Positions 6,027 through 6,110 of a stretch of 6,110 bases of DNA are shown piece after piece. The translations under genes were made by a program, and so were the position numbers. How positions within the stretch are numbered: the first letter of the stretch is position 1; the number at the start of each line of letters is the position of its first letter. The notes under the pieces are model-generated. The model did not search any database, was not told the origin of the DNA, and was given only the letters and a program-made list of their open reading frames with translations. The stretch comes from Thermodesulfovibrio sp. (GTDB taxonomy: Bacteria > Nitrospirota > Thermodesulfovibrionia > Thermodesulfovibrionales > JdFR-85): the NCBI GenBank assembly GCA_027016675.1, contig JALUSH010000032.1, forward strand, positions 1-6,110, read 5' to 3'.

Positions 6027-6080
6027 TCATAAGTCAGCAGTTTGATCCGAACGATCCAGATAATTTTTTATGAATTTCAT
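6027..6080 (-). CDS. Possible 17-codon small ORF upstream of aroC
   Basis: ATG at 6080-6078 opens a 17-residue frame, MKFIKNYLDRSDQTADL, ending in TGA at 6029-6027. A purine-rich AGGGATGAG precedes the start closely. It ends 34 nt before the -35 of the aroC promoter, so it would not be on the short aroC message and is not an obvious leader peptide. It lacks a run of aromatic codons, so attenuation is not supported. It may be a real small protein, the tail of a decayed gene, or chance. Confidence 0.15.
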   Translation of the reverse strand: MKFIKNYLDRSDQTADL

Positions 6081-6090
6081 CTCATCCCTG

Positions 6091-6104
6091 TAAGAACATT
6101 CTTA
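6091..6104. repeat. 14-bp near-palindrome in the upstream region
   Basis: TAAGAA and TTCTTA form 6-bp inverted arms separated by 2 nt (plus strand TAAGAACATTCTTA). The size and symmetry suit a dimeric DNA-binding protein. It lies close to the window edge and about 100 bp from the aroC promoter, so it may serve a gene outside the window. Confidence 0.35.
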
Positions 6105-6110
6105 TGAAAT

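Noticed and set aside
6023..6080. Aromatic-responsive attenuator leader peptide for aroC
   Set aside because: The 17-codon frame has only one Phe and one Tyr and no Trp. It ends upstream of the predicted promoter, and no competing hairpins lie before aroC.

Overview
The window holds five genes that all read on the minus strand, packed as one apparent operon. In transcription order (right to left) they are aroC (chorismate synthase), aroK (shikimate kinase), an LeuT-type sodium:amino-acid symporter, a stand-alone response-regulator receiver domain, and a 691-residue membrane protein that fuses a PAP2 lipid phosphatase to a GT-C (family 39) glycosyltransferase. The junctions are tight: 65 bp between aroC and aroK, then overlaps of 1, 4 and 8 bp. 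Base composition is moderately AT-rich, with many ATA and AGG codons. The protein styles suggest a free-living Gram-negative bacterium, perhaps Nitrospirota (Thermodesulfovibrio-like) or an old 'delta-proteobacterial' lineage. That assignment is an impression, not a demonstrated match.

Region by region: 5953-6110 is the upstream regulatory region. It has a strong sigma70-like promoter only 12 nt from the aroC start codon, so the aroC message is probably almost leaderless, and no Shine-Dalgarno is present. A 6-5-6 dyad lies across the promoter spacer and the -10. Further upstream are a possible 17-codon ORF and a 14-bp near-palindrome of unknown meaning. 282-5952 is almost solid coding sequence. 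1-281 is non-coding or nearly so and is dominated by a striking structured element at 108-247: perfect 23-bp inverted arms enclose two further hairpins, forming a potential three-way junction or cruciform. A fourth hairpin (248-284) overlaps the stop codon of the last gene. A short open frame leaves the window at its left edge.

Functionally, aroK and aroC catalyse the fifth and seventh steps of the shikimate pathway, leading to aromatic amino acids. The symporter keeps the LeuT amino-acid pocket, but it has serine where chloride-independent bacterial relatives carry an acidic residue, so chloride dependence is predicted. The receiver keeps its phosphorylation residues but has a clearly shortened beta4-beta5 segment. 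The PAP2-GT39 protein would place both active sites on the outer face of the inner membrane, which fits coupled removal of a lipid phosphate and addition of a sugar to an envelope lipid. No single pathway obviously unites the five genes. The two most unusual things here are the PAP2-GT39 fusion and the 3' structured element.
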